Source of the DNA: Streptomyces armeniacus
GTDB taxonomy: Bacteria > Actinomycetota > Actinomycetes > Streptomycetales > Streptomycetaceae
NCBI RefSeq assembly: GCF_003355155.1
Contig: NZ_CP031320.1
Location: forward strand, 2,967,367-3,031,366
Length of the DNA stretch: 64,000 nt
Direction of reading: 5' to 3'
This document shows, in pieces, positions 15,726 to 24,130 of this stretch (positions are counted from its first letter, which is position 1; each line of letters begins with the position of its first letter). The notes under the pieces were generated by a model. The model was not told where the DNA came from. It did no database searches and saw nothing but the letters and a program-made list of their open reading frames with translations. A program made the position numbers and the translations under genes.

Positions 15726-16550
15726 ATGCTGCCTGTCGAGACGTTCCTCACCCTCCGCGAACGCCGTTTCGCCTACCTGGACTTCGGGGGTACCGGCCCC
15801 GTCGTACTCGCGCTGCACGGGCATTTCGGGCGTGGGCGCGCGTTCGGGGCGCTGGCCGCGGCGCTCGGCGGGCGGTACCGCGTTGTCGCGCTCGATCAGC
15901 GCGGGCACGGGCTATCCGGGCACGGTGGGGGTTTCAGCCCCGGCGACTACGTCGAGGACGCGGCCGCCTTCCTGCGTGCGCTCGGCCTCGCGCCGGCGGC
16001 GGTCGTCGGGCACTCCATGGGCGGCGTCGTCGCGTTCGGGCTCGCCGAGCGGTACCCGGAGCTGGTCGGCGCGTTGGTGGTGGCCGACATGACGGTGCTG
16101 AACGCCGAGCCCGAGACGCATCCCGTGCTGGACGTCTCCGGGTGGCCGCGCCGCGCGGGGTCGCCGGACGAGTTGCGCCGGGCGATCGAGGAGCGGGGCG
16201 TGCCCGACGCGGGCTACTTCCTGGAGAGCGCCGTCCGGGACGGGGACGGCTGGCGGCTGCTGTTCGACCCGGACGAGATGATGGTCTCCCAACGCGCCTT
16301 CACCGGCGACCACTCCGCCTCCTGGTACGCGTCCGGGCAGCCCGCGCTGCTGCTGCGCGCCGAGCACAGCTTCATGCTCAGCCGGAGCACGGCGGAGCGG
16401 ATGGCGGCCGGCCGTACGGACACCGAACTCGTCGAACTGCCGGGCTGCGGGCACTGGTTGTACGACGACGACCCGGACGGCTTCGCGCGAGCCATCGGCT
16501 CGTTCCTGGACCGGCACCACGGCGCGGTGGACGCGGGGGACGGCGGCTGA
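15726..16550 (+). CDS. Alpha/beta hydrolase
   Basis: This 274-aa single-domain hydrolase has the oxyanion HGHFGRGR loop, the nucleophile elbow GHSMGG (Ser) and the catalytic histidine in LPGCGHWLYDDDP near the C terminus. LVVADMTVLN marks the strand before the lid. The substrate cannot be inferred from the sequence. The ATG at 15726 gives the expected N terminus MLPVETFLTLRERRFAYLD; the very long upstream ORF extension overlaps the pentapeptide gene on the other strand and is not real. Confidence 0.85.
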   Translation: MLPVETFLTLRERRFAYLDFGGTGPVVLALHGHFGRGRAFGALAAALGGRYRVVALDQRGHGLSGHGGGFSPGDYVEDAAAFLRALGLAPAAVVGHSMGGVVAFGLAERYPELVGALVVADMTVLNAEPETHPVLDVSGWPRRAGSPDELRRAIEERGVPDAGYFLESAVRDGDGWRLLFDPDEMMVSQRAFTGDHSASWYASGQPALLLRAEHSFMLSRSTAERMAAGRTDTELVELPGCGHWLYDDDPDGFARAIGSFLDRHHGAVDAGDGG

Positions 16551-16678
16551 ACGCGTCCGCCCCCGCCGAGCGCCGCTCGCCGAGCGCCCCTTGCCAGGGC
16601 GCCCCGCGCCCGTAACGATGTCCCCGTCACCACGGGGGCACCGCAGCGTCACCACGCCGGAGCGTGCTGGAGGCACCC

Positions 16679-18172
16679 ATGCCGGACTTCGACCGTACCG
16701 ACCGTACGGACCGTGCGACGCAATCGAACCGTACGCCCCGAGCCGACCGAACGGCGCGAACGGACCGCAGGACCGTCCTCTCCGCGGCCGCCGCCACCGC
16801 GGCCGGCGGCCTCGCCCTCACCGGCGCCGGAGCGGCGCCGGCCGCCGCCGCGCCCGCGGACCGCGGGGGCCACGGCGGGCGGCCGGCCACCGCGCAGCCG
16901 CCCGGGCGCGAACTCCGCGCGCTGCTCAAGGAGATCGACCCGGCGCGGATCGAGGCGACCGTACGCAAGCTCGCCTCGTTCGGCACCCGGCACACCCTCT
17001 CCGCGCAGGACGACCCGGAGCGCGGCATCGGCGCCGCACGCGACTGGATACTGGCGCAGCTGCGCCGGTACGCCGCGGCTTCCGGCGGCCGCATGACCGC
17101 CGAACTGCAGTCGTACGTCCAGGAGCCCGCCGAGCGCATCCCCGAACCGACCCGCATCACCAACGTGCTGGCGACCCTGCGCGGCACGACCGCGCCCGGC
17201 CGCGTGTACGTCGTCTCCGGCCACTACGACTCGCGCGCGTCCGACGTCATGGACGCCACCAGCGACGCGCCGGGCGCCGACGACGACGCGTCGGGCGTCG
17301 CCGTCGTCATGGAACTGGCGCGGCTGATGGCCACCCGGCGGACGGCGGCGACCGTCGTGTTCGCGGCCGTCGCGGGGGAGGAGCAGGGGCTGTACGGGGC
17401 GGGGCACATGGCGGAGCGGTTCAAGGCCGGAGACACCGACGTGCAGGCCATGTTCACCAACGACATCATCGGCAGCCCCACCGCCGACGACGGCACCCGC
17501 GACCCGTACACGGTGCGGCTGTTCGCCGAGGGCGTGCCCACCTCCGAGACGGAGGAGGAGGCGGACATCCGCCGGTCGGTCGGCGGCGAGAACGACTCGC
17601 CGTCCCGGCAGCTCGCCCGCTTCGTCCGGGACGTCGCGGTCAACGACGCGACGGGCATGGACGTACGGGTGATCTACCGGCGCGACCGCTACCTGCGCGG
17701 CGGCGACCACATCCCGTTCCTCGAACAGGGCTATCCCGGCGCCCGCTTCACCGAGCCCGCCGAGGACTACGCGCACCAGCACCAGGACGTACGGGTGGAG
17801 GACGGCAAGCAGTACGGCGACCTCGCCGAGTTCTGCGACTTCCGCTACATCGCGCGGGTGGCGCGCGTGAACGGAGCCGCGCTCTGGACGCTGGCGCAGG
17901 CGCCCGGCACGCCGCGGGGCGTGAAGATCGTGACGAGCGCCCTCACCAACTCCACGGAACTGGTGTGGGAACGGGGCGACGAGCCGGACCTCGCCGGGTA
18001 CGAGGTGGTGTGGCGCGAGACCACGGAGCCGGAGTGGACGCACGTGGCCGAGGCGGGTGACACGACGCGGCACACGGTGGACCTGTCGAAGGACAACGTC
18101 TTCTTCGGCGTGCGCGCGGTGAACCGCGCGGGTCACCGCAGCCCGGTCGCGTTCCCGGTGCCGTCCCGCTGA
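16679..18172 (+). CDS. Tat-exported M28 family zinc metallopeptidase
   Basis: This 497-aa secreted aminopeptidase-like enzyme has an Arg-Thr/Asp-rich N terminus, then a twin-arginine signal (TDRRTVLSAAAATAAGG) with an Ala-rich cleavage region near residue 60. The M28 domain shows the zinc ligands: H in VVSGHYDSRASD, D in GADDDASGVAV, and the EE pair in AGEEQGLYGAGHMAERF. A fibronectin type III-like domain follows (LVWERGDEPDLAGYEVVWRE to FFGVRAVNRAG). ATG 16679 has GGAGG 5 bases upstream. It probably degrades extracellular peptides. Confidence 0.88.
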   Translation: MPDFDRTDRTDRATQSNRTPRADRTARTDRRTVLSAAAATAAGGLALTGAGAAPAAAAPADRGGHGGRPATAQPPGRELRALLKEIDPARIEATVRKLASFGTRHTLSAQDDPERGIGAARDWILAQLRRYAAASGGRMTAELQSYVQEPAERIPEPTRITNVLATLRGTTAPGRVYVVSGHYDSRASDVMDATSDAPGADDDASGVAVVMELARLMATRRTAATVVFAAVAGEEQGLYGAGHMAERFKAGDTDVQAMFTNDIIGSPTADDGTRDPYTVRLFAEGVPTSETEEEADIRRSVGGENDSPSRQLARFVRDVAVNDATGMDVRVIYRRDRYLRGGDHIPFLEQGYPGARFTEPAEDYAHQHQDVRVEDGKQYGDLAEFCDFRYIARVARVNGAALWTLAQAPGTPRGVKIVTSALTNSTELVWERGDEPDLAGYEVVWRETTEPEWTHVAEAGDTTRHTVDLSKDNVFFGVRAVNRAGHRSPVAFPVPSR

Positions 18173-18304
18173 CACCCGGTGCCGTCCGGCTGACACACCC
18201 GGTGCCATCCCGCTGACGCGTCCGGTGCCGTCCCGCCGACGGGGCGCGCCGGTCGTCCGACGCGTGGCGACCGCCCGTACGGGGCGCCTCGTGCCGGGGC
18301 GCAG

Positions 18305-18925
18305 CTAGAGGATCTCCCAGTCCAGCTCCCCCTCCTCCGTGACGGTCCGCTCGTACGAGTCCAGCACCTCGCCGGTCTCCATGGCCGTCACGGACGCCTC
18401 GAAGAGCGCGGGCAGCGAGGCCCACATCGCGTGGCTCTCGAAGAACGCGCCCTGCTCGTGGTCCGCGTCACCGATCCGGCCGCGGCAGGCCGTCGGGCGC
18501 TGGTCCAGCACGAGGTAGTCGCCGCAGCCGTCCGCCGCGAACGGTATCCACAGCCGGTGCCACCACGGCCCGTGCTCCGACTCGTCCAGCTCGGACTCCG
18601 CCTCCGGCTCCGCCGCTTCGGCACCCTTCCCGTGGATACGGGAGCGCAGCCGCCAGTGGTCCGCGATGCCCTCGGCGCTGAGCAGCGACCAGAACGGCGG
18701 GAGCAGCGTGAGGTGGTCCGTCCCGTCGTGCCGCAGCAGCGACTCGACCAGCGGGTCGGGGAAGGGCAGCCCCACTGCCCGCTCCGCCTCGGCGATGGCG
18801 GCGCGGTCGGCGGGCGGAGCCAGCGCGGCGTACGTGGCGGGGGCGTGGTGGACGAGCCAACTCTCCGCCCGCTCCCAGGATTCGGCAATGGAGATCGTCA
18901 CGCTTCCGATGCTGCCACCCGCCAC
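18305..18925 (-). CDS. SMI1/KNR4 family protein
   Basis: This 206-aa protein contains a SMI1/KNR4 (SUKH) domain: AAIAEAERAVGLPFPDPLVESLLRHDG, WIPFAADGCGDYLVLDQRP and WASLPALFEA. In bacteria these domains often act as immunity proteins against toxins, but many housekeeping copies exist and no toxin gene is nearby. The start is uncertain between the GTG at 18925 and a GTG at 18904 (VTISIAESW). Confidence 0.78.
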   Translation of the reverse strand: MAGGSIGSVTISIAESWERAESWLVHHAPATYAALAPPADRAAIAEAERAVGLPFPDPLVESLLRHDGTDHLTLLPPFWSLLSAEGIADHWRLRSRIHGKGAEAAEPEAESELDESEHGPWWHRLWIPFAADGCGDYLVLDQRPTACRGRIGDADHEQGAFFESHAMWASLPALFEASVTAMETGEVLDSYERTVTEEGELDWEIL

Positions 18926-18937
18926 TGACAGCGGCCC

Positions 18938-19025
18938 GCGATCACCGGTCCGCGATCACCGGTCCGCGATCACGGGGTCGACGGTCACGGGGTCGGCGGT
19001 CACGGGGCCGCCGTCACGGCATCGG
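18938..19025. repeat. Short tandem repeats of CGATCACCGGTCCG type
   Basis: Three copies of a 14-bp GATCACCGGTCCGC-like unit (18939-18975) run into GGTCACGGGGTCG-like units (18975-19020). It is a non-coding, GC-rich simple repeat beside the candidate pseudogene at 19030. Confidence 0.5.
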
Positions 19026-19029
19026 CAGC

Positions 19030-19494
19030 CCCGCGGCGAGTCCCGCGGCGAGCAGCGTCTGCCCCGGATTCGACGACCGCCGTGCCGACGCTGTGCCCCT
19101 CCTCCTCGACGGTCATCGCCTGCGGCACGGTCGTCGCCGTCCCGGTGCTGTCCGCTCCGCCGGGTCTTACGGGCGGAGGACAGGCCGGTGATCCAGCGGC
19201 GTTCATCGTGAGCGTCACCCCGCTGCCCGCCGCCACGAGCGCGGTCTCGTCCGGGGGTTGCGGCCAAGCGTGGAAGCAGCGCGACGGGCCGCGTACCGCG
19301 AGGCGGCCCCGGCGCGGACAGTCCGGTGCACGTGGGTGGAGAACCGGCCGCCGTCGGCGTACTCGATGTCGACGAGCAGCGCCATGTGCGGGGGCCGTCC
19401 CGCGCAGCGCCATCGTCTCCAACAGCGCGGGCTCGTCGGCGATCGCGCCCGGCCCAGCGGTGACGCGGGGTGGCCGGCCGGCGGCGGCACCCGT
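19030..19494 (-). pseudogene. Possible decayed small gene (two frames)
   Basis: This 580-bp stretch between good genes has no intact ORF, but coding-like peptides alternate between two minus-strand frames. One frame gives IADEPALLETMALRGTAP and, later, FHAWPQPPDETALVAAGSGV. The frame shifted by one base gives PHMALLVDIEYADGG and RFSTHVHRTVRAG in between. G/C at third positions is nearly complete in each part. Joining them needs frameshifts near 19395 and 19310. I do not recognise the family. It may be a pseudogene or merely chance open frames in GC-rich DNA. Confidence 0.35.
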
Positions 19495-19505
19495 AGCGTG
19501 GCCGC

Positions 19506-20321
19506 GTGGACCAGGACGAACGGCTGCGGCACGCCTCGTCGTTCGGCGCGGCGGCGGTCGCCTACGCCGCGCACCGGCCGGACTACGCGCAGGCGGCGGT
19601 GCGTTGGGCGCTCGCGGCCGCACCGGGCCCGCGCGTGCTCGACCTCGGCGCCGGAACCGGCAAACTCACCGCCACGCTCGCCGCTCTGGGCGCGTCGTGC
19701 GTATCAGGCGTGTCGGGTGGGCCCGGCGCCGACGTCACCGCGGTCGAGCCCGATCCGGCGATGCTGACCGAACTGCGCCGCTCGCTGCCGTACGCCCGAG
19801 CCCTGCCGGGCAGCGCCGAGTCGATACCGCTGCCGGACGCGTCCGTCGACGCCGTGCTCGCCGGCAACGCCATGCACTGGTTCGACATGGCCGCCGCGGG
19901 CCCCGAGATCGCCCGGGTCCTCGCACCGGGCGGCGTCCTGGCCGGCCTGTGGAACCTCATGGACGACGGCGTCGCCTGGGTCGCCGGGCTCGCACGGGTC
20001 AGCGGAAGCGCGGCCATCGGCCCGCGTGACACCCCCGCCGCCTGGCGCGCCGAGACGGCCTCCGCGCACCTTCCGAAGACCGGCGAGGCCGCCCGGTTCG
20101 GCTCACCGGAACAGGCCGAATTCCCGCACGGTCAACGCCGCACCGCCGACTCCCTGGCCGCCACCCTCGCGACGCGCGCGGGCATGCTGACCATGCCGCA
20201 GCAGGAACGGGAAGCCACCCTGACCCGCATCCGCGCCTTCCTCGCAAGCCGCCCGGAGACCGCCGACGGCGAGTTCACGCTCCCGCTGCTGACGGGGGTG
20301 CTGCGCGTCCGGCGGCTGTGA
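19506..20321 (+). CDS. Class I SAM-dependent methyltransferase
   Basis: This 271-aa protein has the SAM-binding motif VLDLGAGTGKLT, followed by VTAVEPDPAMLTELR and the post-I region VDAVLAGNAMHWFD, as in UbiE/Methyltransf_11 enzymes. Substrate unknown. It begins at a GTG with no strong ribosome binding site. There are no clear operon partners. Confidence 0.82.
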   Translation: MDQDERLRHASSFGAAAVAYAAHRPDYAQAAVRWALAAAPGPRVLDLGAGTGKLTATLAALGASCVSGVSGGPGADVTAVEPDPAMLTELRRSLPYARALPGSAESIPLPDASVDAVLAGNAMHWFDMAAAGPEIARVLAPGGVLAGLWNLMDDGVAWVAGLARVSGSAAIGPRDTPAAWRAETASAHLPKTGEAARFGSPEQAEFPHGQRRTADSLAATLATRAGMLTMPQQEREATLTRIRAFLASRPETADGEFTLPLLTGVLRVRRL

Positions 20322-20358
20322 ACCGCCGTCAGCCGCAGTGAGTCGCCATGAGCCGCCG

Positions 20359-20883
20359 TCAGCGGAGTTCGCCCTCCAGGAGGCCCATCGTGTACATGTC
20401 GTACCACTCGCCGTCGCGGCGGAACTCCTGGCGCAGCACCCCCTCGTCGACGAAGCCGACCTTCCGGTAGACGTGGTGGGCCGCGTGGTTCTCCGTGACG
20501 ACCGTCAGGGTGATCTTGTGCAGGCGCATCTTGTCGAAGCCGTAGCGGCACATCGTGCGCATCGCGTCGGTGGCGTAGCCGCGGCCCCAGCAGTCCTTCT
20601 CGCCGAGGTAGAGGTCGAGTTCGGCGCGGCCGGTCTCCGGTTCGGCGTCGCGGAGCGTGACCAGGCCGATGAGGCGGGCGTCGGCGCGGACCTCGATGCC
20701 GTAGAGGACGTCGCCGTACGCGTTGCGCGGCCGTTCCTCCAGGCGCTGGCGTACGTGGTGCAGCGACTGGCGGTGGCCGTCGCTCATCCAGCGCATCACC
20801 TCGGGGTCGTGGCTCCAGCGCCACATGGCCTCCGCGTCCGACGGCTCCATCGGGCGCAGCCGCACCAGCTCTCCGAGCACCAT
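20359..20883 (-). CDS. GNAT family N-acetyltransferase (RimJ/RimL-like)
   Basis: This 174-aa acetyltransferase begins with the RimL-type VRLRPMEPSDAEAMWRWSHD. It has the acetyl-CoA loop around DLYLGEKDCWGRGYATDAMR and the closing helix NHAAHHVYRKVGFVDEG. The substrate is unknown; related enzymes act on protein N termini or small amines. Confidence 0.85.
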   Translation of the reverse strand: MVLGELVRLRPMEPSDAEAMWRWSHDPEVMRWMSDGHRQSLHHVRQRLEERPRNAYGDVLYGIEVRADARLIGLVTLRDAEPETGRAELDLYLGEKDCWGRGYATDAMRTMCRYGFDKMRLHKITLTVVTENHAAHHVYRKVGFVDEGVLRQEFRRDGEWYDMYTMGLLEGELR

Positions 20884-21035
20884 GCCGTGACCGGCCCTTC
20901 CGTTCGGCGTCGCGGACCCGCAAGGGGTAGCACGGGCCGTCCGGGAGCCTCAACGGGATAAGCGCGTACGGCACGTACGCGCCGTACGAGCCCTACCCGC
21001 CGCCCGCGCCCGTCCCCGTACGTACACGACCCGGC

Positions 21036-21905
21036 TCAGCCCTCCGTCCGCTCCACCGGAATCCAGATCTCCGCGTCCGCCTCCGCGCCGTCCTCCGACA
21101 GCCGTGCCCGCGAGAGTTGGGGGCCCGGCCTGCTCTGGTACGGGTTGGACGGGAACCACTCCGTGTACGCGTCCCGCCACAGGTACTGCATCGCCTGCGG
21201 GAACTCGCCCGAGTTCTCGAAGACCGCCCACATCCCCGCCGGGACGGTGAGGGAGTCCATGTCCTCGGGTGCCCGGGAACCGGTCACCACGGCGTGGTAG
21301 TAGTCGAGTTCGGTGCCTTCCTCCCCGGTGTCGTTCTCGGGGTTGTCGGCGACGCCGAGGATGCCCTCGGGCTCCTGGTCGGAGAGTTCCTCCAGGCGCC
21401 GGAGTGTCTCCGGCGGGATGCTCCGTACGAACTCGGCGATCGCCGGGTTCATTCCGAGGTGCACGAGGGGCACCCGTACCTTCCTGCCGACCACCCGGAA
21501 CTCGTCCTTGTGCACGATCCGGTACCGCATGCTGCTGCTCCCTTCGACAACGAGCCGGAAGGACATCCGCGGCTGGGAGTGCAGCGCAGCGCCGGTACGC
21601 CGGGCCTCGCCCGGCCCCACGCCGTGCATGGCGCGGAAGGCGCGCGCGAACGCCTCGCCCGAGCCGTAGCCGTACCGCACCGCGACATCGAGCAGCGTCC
21701 GCTCCCCGGCGAGCACCTCGGCGCCGGCGACGGTGAGCCGCCTGCGGCGGATGTACTCGGACAGCGGGATACCGGCCAGCGCGGAGAACATCCGCCGCAG
21801 GTGGTACTCCGACGTGACGGCGATCCGCGCCAGCTCGGCCACGTCGATCCGCTGGTCGAGGCGGCGCTCGATGTGGTCCATGGCCTCGTTGAGCCGCTCC
21901 AGCAC
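21036..21905 (-). CDS. AraC family regulator with GyrI-like effector-binding domain
   Basis: This 289-aa protein. Residues 1-100 are an AraC DNA-binding domain with two helix-turn-helix motifs (DVAELARIAVTSEYHLRRMF and TLLDVAVRYGYGSGEAFARA). Residues 135-289 are a GyrI-like/AraE effector-binding domain with MRYRIVHKDEFRVVGRKV and WIPVERTEG at the end. Members sense hydrophobic drugs or metabolites. The start is the GTG at 21905, with AGGAGG 6 bases upstream; the adjacent GTG at 21908 is an alternative. Confidence 0.85.
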   Translation of the reverse strand: MLERLNEAMDHIERRLDQRIDVAELARIAVTSEYHLRRMFSALAGIPLSEYIRRRRLTVAGAEVLAGERTLLDVAVRYGYGSGEAFARAFRAMHGVGPGEARRTGAALHSQPRMSFRLVVEGSSSMRYRIVHKDEFRVVGRKVRVPLVHLGMNPAIAEFVRSIPPETLRRLEELSDQEPEGILGVADNPENDTGEEGTELDYYHAVVTGSRAPEDMDSLTVPAGMWAVFENSGEFPQAMQYLWRDAYTEWFPSNPYQSRPGPQLSRARLSEDGAEADAEIWIPVERTEG

Positions 21906-22006
21906 CACGGGCCTCCTTCCTTGCCTTACCCACACTCACGCTAGGGGCGGCCGTCGCGCCGTACCCGACATCCTGTGCCCGGCGCGGTCGGGCCTGATGG
22001 CGGCAC

Positions 22007-22171
22007 TCATGCGCTCACCGCCATGTGCGGGGTGTGGTAGGCGGGGCGGACGTGTACGCCATGGATGGTGGCAGGTCCTACAGCGATGCCGCGCAGCGCC
22101 ATGTCCAACGCCCAGCGCCGTTCGGCCCGCGCCTGCCGCTGCGGGGTCTGCGGGTGCCGTCGCGGTCGCAT
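22007..22171 (-). CDS. Small uncharacterised protein (54 aa)
   Basis: This short ORF begins MRPRRHPQTPQRQARAERRW and continues LDMALRGIAVGPATIHGV. It has strong G/C third-position bias and a basic N terminus. I do not recognise it. It lies downstream of the minus-strand run of small genes at 22325-22914 and could be the last gene of that run. The tandem CGTACGGG array lies directly before its ATG, where the ribosome binding site should be, which weakens the call. Confidence 0.4.
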   Translation of the reverse strand: MRPRRHPQTPQRQARAERRWALDMALRGIAVGPATIHGVHVRPAYHTPHMAVSA

Positions 22172-22176
22172 GAGGA

Positions 22177-22229
22177 CGTACGGGCGTACGGGCGTACGGG
22201 CGTACGGGCGTACGGGCGTACGGGCGTAC
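22177..22229. repeat. 8-bp tandem repeat array, CGTACGGG x 6 plus partial
   Basis: Six perfect head-to-tail copies of CGTACGGG (22177-22224) are followed by CGTAC. The unit contains the palindrome CGTACG, which is very common across the window. There is no unique spacer, so it is a simple tandem repeat and not a CRISPR. Slippage should make its length variable between strains. Confidence 0.9.
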
Positions 22230-22324
22230 CGAGCTGAGGCCGTCCACTAACGGGGGCCAGCCGTCGCGGGGTCTTCTTGTGTGCACGTTCGGTTCGACCA
22301 CCCGCCGCAGGAGCGGGCTCCTCG

Positions 22325-22441
22325 TTACAGATAGATCTGCCGGTGACAAGTGCGGCAGATGGTCTTGCCGTCGCGCTTCTCAAGCCGGCGGTGCTCACAC
22401 GTCTCGGTGCGGGGCTTCGGCCCGGCCTTCGAGTTGGTCAT
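22325..22441 (-). CDS. Small zinc-ribbon-like protein (38 aa)
   Basis: This 38-aa protein begins MTNSKAGPKPRTETCEHRR and continues KRDGKTICRTCHRQIYL. Cysteine and histidine in CEH and CRTCH look like a four-ligand zinc knuckle. The ATG overlaps the stop of the upstream DUF7848-like gene by 4 bases (ATGA), so it belongs to the same transcript. Small proteins of this kind are frequent in Streptomyces; function unknown. Confidence 0.6.
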   Translation of the reverse strand: MTNSKAGPKPRTETCEHRRLEKRDGKTICRTCHRQIYL

Positions 22442-22692
22442 CGCGTCATCTCCGCCGCCGTGGGCTTGAGGACCACCGCGTACTCCGAGAAGGTGCGCAG
22501 GTAACGGTGGTGGCCGGTGACCTCCGCGTGGCTGAGCATCCACGCCTCCACCGGTCCCGGGTCCCGATGCGGCCCGGAGTCCTCACAGCACAGGACCTCT
22601 TACGAGGCACACTCCGCCTCGTACGTGGCCTCCGAAGCCACGTCACGTACGACTGCGTACGGGACGTGACCGGCGTACGCACCCGAAGTCAC
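22438..22692 (-). pseudogene. DUF7848-like small protein interrupted by an in-frame TAA
   Basis: The frame begins with a GTG at 22692 (GGGGAG 7 bases upstream) and reads VTSGAYAGHVPYAVVRDVAS, ATYEAECAS, then a TAA at 22602-22600. It continues as EVLCCEDSGPHRDPGPVEAW, MLSHAEVTGHHRYLRTFSEY, to a TGA overlapping the next ATG. The parts before and after the stop together match the usual layout of these small actinobacterial proteins (E-C-x(n)-C..SGPH..EAWML.H...TGH..). Either the gene is dead or the base is a sequencing error. Confidence 0.55.
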
Positions 22693-22914
22693 CGCGCCGC
22701 TCCCCTCGCGATGACCGCCGCCAAGTCGCTCGCCACGACCGGAGCGCAGTCACCGAGGCTCACCAACGCGTACCCGGAGCCATCCGCACGAGTCGCCGGA
22801 CGCACGTCCATCGACGGCAGTTGGATACCCGCGCACCGCAACGCCGCCCGCAGCGCCTCCCGCCCCCTCCTCGGCTTCCCTGGTCCTCTTCGCCACTTGC
22901 CGCTGTGCCGCCAT
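22689..22914 (-). pseudogene. Small conserved actinobacterial gene with frameshift in a G run
   Basis: The start is good: ATG at 22914 with GGGAGG 9 bases upstream, giving MAAQRQVAKRTREAEE. After a run of five G (plus-strand C 22863-22867), the coding-like sequence continues one base out of frame as REALRAALRCAGIQLPSMDV and YALVSLGDCAPVVASDLAAV. It ends in a TGA that overlaps the next GTG by 4 bases. Removing one G restores a 74-aa protein of a type often found beside DUF397/DUF5753 genes. Function unknown. Confidence 0.55.
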
Positions 22915-23029
22915 TCCGTGGTCCCTCCCTTTCGTCGTTCTTGATCTCATGTCAGATAACGGCGGGACGGGACGGTTTCGGTAGTGCCACCATTGGCACA
23001 ATGGCGCTGTGACAAGGGAGTGTTGTGCT

Positions 23030-23823
23030 TTGGCCAAGAGCTATGGGGAGTGGCTGAAGGAAGCACGGGAGGGCAAGGGGTGGAGCCAGCAGGAACTGGC
23101 GGACAAGGCGTTCATGTCCCGTTCCCTGATCGCCGCGATTGAGCGAGGGGTACGGCACCCGACCGAGGACGACGCCAAGGCGCTGGATGCGGCGTTGGGT
23201 ACGGGGAATGTGCTGTCGACGTTCCGGCCGGGGGCGGTGAAGGGGGAAGTCGCGGACTGGTTCGGCAAGGCTCTCGAACTGGAGCAGCAGGCCACGGTCA
23301 TCCGTGAATTCGGCCTGTCCTTTATGCCGGGCATCTTGCAGACGGAGGCATACGCGGATGCGGTGCTGCGGCGCGCGTACCCTCCGACGAGTGAAGAGCA
23401 GCGACACAAAGACGTTGTGACAAGGCTCCAGCGAGGGAAGATGCTGGAGGACCCCGTAACCCCCGTCGTGTGGGCGCTGCTCGATGAGGGGGTGCTACGA
23501 CGCCCGTTCGGCGGCCCGCCGTCATGGCGGAACAGCTGCGTCACGTGGCGGCACTAGGCGAGCGGGAGCGCATCCGCGTGCACGTGCTGCCGTTCGGCGC
23601 TGGGGGTCTGCTCGTGAAGGGGATGGTGTCGCTGATGTGGTTCGAGGATCAGCCGCCCATTGCCTATTCGGAGGGGCATCGCCTGGGGGGAGTCCATGAC
23701 TCTCCGTCTGTAGTCGAACGCATCACAGGCGCATACGATCAAGCCTTGAGCGACGCGAGGCCCTTTGAAGAGTCCCTGGCGATCATCAGGGCGACAGCGG
23801 AGGAATACGAGAGACATGGCTGA
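23030..23823 (+). pseudogene. XRE family regulator with DUF5753 domain (WhiJ-like), frameshifted
   Basis: The HTH part is clear: KSYGEWLKEAREGKGWSQQE, then LADKAFMSRSLIAAIERGVR. The DUF5753 effector domain starts with FGLSFMPGILQTEAYADAVL. At 23515-23517 (a CCC run) one base is missing. The first frame ends soon after at 23557, while the domain continues in the next frame from 23524 as MAEQLRHVAALGERERIRVH to EEYERHG at 23823. The canonical junction would read RRPFGGPAVMAEQLRH. The start is the TTG at 23030 (GGGAG 9 bases upstream) or the GTG at 23009. These regulators partner with DUF397 proteins. Confidence 0.75.
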
Positions 23824-24115
23824 GCACATCCAACACGCGTCCGCGCTGAGTGGCTGGCGCAAGTCCTCGTACAGCGGCCCCGATAACGACAGTTGCGTCG
23901 AGGTCATCATCGGGGACGCGTCCGTGCTGACCGGTTGGCGCAAGTCGTCGTACAGCAGCCCCGATAACGACAGTTGCGTCGAGGTCATCGACGGGTACGC
24001 GTCCGGCATACCCGTCCGCGACTCCAAGGACCCGCACGGCCCGGCGCTCGTCGTCGAACCGGCCGCCTGGTCGTCGTTCGTCAGCGCCGTCAAGCGCGGG
24101 GAGTTCCCCGCCTGA
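23816..24115 (+). CDS. DUF397 protein with duplicated core
   Basis: This 99-aa protein is made of DUF397 sequence. The unit LSGWRKSSYSGPDNDSCVEV recurs as LTGWRKSSYSSPDNDSCVEV after exactly 27 residues (81 bp), followed by the normal ending IPVRDSKDPHGPALVVEPAA. Typical DUF397 proteins have one copy and about 60-70 residues, so this is an internal tandem duplication. It overlaps the end of the DUF5753 gene by 8 bases. DUF397 proteins work with WhiJ-type regulators in development and in stress responses. Confidence 0.85.
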   Translation: MAEHIQHASALSGWRKSSYSGPDNDSCVEVIIGDASVLTGWRKSSYSSPDNDSCVEVIDGYASGIPVRDSKDPHGPALVVEPAAWSSFVSAVKRGEFPA

Positions 24116-24130
24116 GCTCTCCCCGGCGGC

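Noticed and set aside
18305..18925. Toxin-immunity locus at the SMI1/KNR4 gene
   Set aside because: No polymorphic toxin, WXG100 or secretion gene is adjacent. A single SUKH-domain gene is not sufficient.
22177..22229. Possible CRISPR array
   Set aside because: The repeats are 8 bp without spacers and no cas genes occur.
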